From Clostridiales bacterium (GTDB lineage Bacteria > Bacillota > Clostridia > Oscillospirales > Oscillospiraceae): a stretch of DNA of 64,000 bases. The position numbers were made by a program, and so were the translations under genes. The first letter of the stretch is position 1. Each line of letters begins with the position of its first letter. The DNA is taken from positions 47,301-111,300 of the forward strand of contig JAJUJI010000010.1 in the NCBI GenBank assembly GCA_029265405.1, given 5' to 3'. The notes beneath the pieces are model-generated. The model was not told the origin of the DNA. It ran no database searches and saw only the letters and a program-made list of their open reading frames with translations. Positions 63,236-64,000 of this stretch are shown here, in pieces.

Positions 63236-63889
63236 ATGAAAAAAGGATTAACAGAACTTGTTTTCATACTGGACAAGAGCGGTTCGATGAGCGGCCTGGA
63301 AGCCGATACGATTGGCGGCTACAACTCGATGCTTGAAAAGCAGAAGGCGGTTGATGGTGAGTGCTATATTACTACAGTGCTATTTGATAATAACTATGAA
63401 CTGCTTCATGATCGTATTGACATAAGAGCTGTTAGCCCGATTAGCGAGAAGGAGTATCAGGTTGGCGGATCGACAGCGCTCCTTGACGCAATCGGAAGGA
63501 CAATAAGCAAAATTGGCAGCGTACAAAAACATACAGCAGATGATTACCGTGCTGAAAAGGTGTTGTTCGTTATCATCACCGACGGAGAGGAGAACTCCAG
63601 CCGCGAGTATTCGGCAGAGAAAATCAAAGCGCAAATCGAGCGGCAAAAGACAAAATACGGTTGGGAGTTTATATTCCTTGGTGCGAATATCGACGCTGTG
63701 CAGACAGCTTCGCGCTTCGGCATCGAACCCGACCGCGCTCAGAATTATCATGCTGACAGCGAGGGCGTAGAGCTCAATTTCCGCGTGATGAGCGAAGCGG
63801 TTGCCACGTTCCGAGAATGTGCTGCCATGCCGGAGGGGTGGAATGACGAGATTCAAAATGATTATAAACGCAGAGGAGGTCGAAAATAA
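63236..63889 (+). CDS. VWA-domain protein
   Basis: 217 residues, a stand-alone von Willebrand factor A domain. MIDAS motif DKSGSMSG (about 14-21), the Thr of the second MIDAS loop in GGSTALLDA, and the Asp in ITDGEENSS, so metal binding should be intact. No signal peptide or membrane segment; it should be cytoplasmic. ATG 63236 follows GAGGAGG. Its stop overlaps the start of an ADP-ribosylglycohydrolase gene (TAATG), indicating co-translation. Confidence 0.9.
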   Translation: MKKGLTELVFILDKSGSMSGLEADTIGGYNSMLEKQKAVDGECYITTVLFDNNYELLHDRIDIRAVSPISEKEYQVGGSTALLDAIGRTISKIGSVQKHTADDYRAEKVLFVIITDGEENSSREYSAEKIKAQIERQKTKYGWEFIFLGANIDAVQTASRFGIEPDRAQNYHADSEGVELNFRVMSEAVATFRECAAMPEGWNDEIQNDYKRRGGRK

Positions 63890-64000
63890 TGCTGGGTGCT
63901 ATAATTGGCGACATCGTAGGCTCCGTCTATGAGTGGCATAATATCAAGACGAAAGACTTTCCTCTGTTCAGAGACGACTGCTTTTTCACGGACGATACCG
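63889..64000 (+). CDS. ADP-ribosylglycohydrolase, partial (N-terminus)
   Basis: 37 residues are visible before the window ends: MLGAIIGDIVGSVYEWHNIK, then DFPLFRD and FFTDDT. GA..GD..GS..E and the TDDT motif are the magnesium-binding signatures of the DraG/ARH family, which remove ADP-ribose from proteins, nucleic acids or small molecules. The overlap with the VWA gene suggests a functional pair. Confidence 0.88.
   Translation, partial: MLGAIIGDIVGSVYEWHNIKTKDFPLFRDDCFFTDDT

Noticed and set aside
59639..64000. Possible integrative element with attachment-site repeat of tRNA-Pro
   Set aside because: No second copy of the tRNA 3' end and no integrase are visible in the window, so no element boundary is claimed.

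Overview
The window looks like a chromosome segment of a spore-forming, anaerobic, moderately GC-rich Gram-positive bacterium of the class Clostridia (an Oscillospirales/Ruminococcaceae-type organism is my inference). The signs are the spoIIAA-spoIIAB-sigF operon, a SipL-like spore coat protein, a probable SpoVM peptide, a T-box leader in front of valS, strong AGGAGG-type ribosome binding sites, and a butyryl-CoA dehydrogenase/EtfBA cluster. Coding density is high and the gene content is mostly housekeeping up to about 59.7 kb.

Layout. 0-3.2 kb: partial aldo/keto reductase (minus), ligA, tRNA-Cys. 3.4-10.5 kb: a co-directional block dxs-tlyA-nadK-argR-recN-tyrS. 10.5-16.1 kb: DUF2156 protein, family-4 uracil-DNA glycosylase, a small membrane protein, a MATE exporter and glnS. 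16.4-19.4 kb: T-box leader and valS. 19.5-26.4 kb: spoIIAA-spoIIAB-sigF, pcrA, two mini-proteins (the second a probable SpoVM), a SipL-like protein and a YebC protein. 26.4-30.1 kb: bicupin, flavin-binding split barrel, ChaN-like lipoprotein, tRNA-Leu, tRNA-Gln and a TM1266-type small regulator. 30.2-34.9 kb: a ribose-type sugar ABC transporter with two different permeases. 35-39.5 kb: XpaC-like protein, cyclophilin lipoprotein, rsmA, dut, UPF0340 protein. 39.5-47.9 kb: an oligopeptide-type ABC operon in which several subunits are much larger than usual. 48-52 kb: small membrane protein, bactofilin plus M23 peptidase, and a uracil permease behind an attenuator. 52.2-59.7 kb: flavodoxin/ferredoxin protein, zinc-ribbon protein, bcd-etfB-etfA, a PanE-like reductase, MBL-rhodanese protein, tRNA-Pro.

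From tRNA-Pro (59.7 kb) to the right edge the character changes. The DNA becomes more AT-rich, intergenic space grows, and there are broken genes: an IS256-type transposase with a stop codon and a frameshift, the tail of an IS3-type transposase, and a truncated AlkD-type DNA glycosylase. Between the remnants lie intact accessory genes: a MarR regulator with a double operator, an ArsP-type permease and a Cys-rich peptide, which together look like a metalloid resistance cassette. A VWA-domain protein overlapping the start of an ADP-ribosylglycohydrolase follows and runs off the window.

Most worth a second look: the enlarged Opp transporter, whose OppD carries a roughly 220-residue insertion and has lost its C-terminal cysteine cluster; the SpoVM-like peptide and a 49-residue membrane peptide next to the SipL-like gene; the MarR-ArsP-Cys-rich peptide cassette; the VWA/ADP-ribosylglycohydrolase pair; and RNA leaders upstream of uraA and glnS. 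All functional calls rest on reading the sequence and family knowledge; no database search was run.
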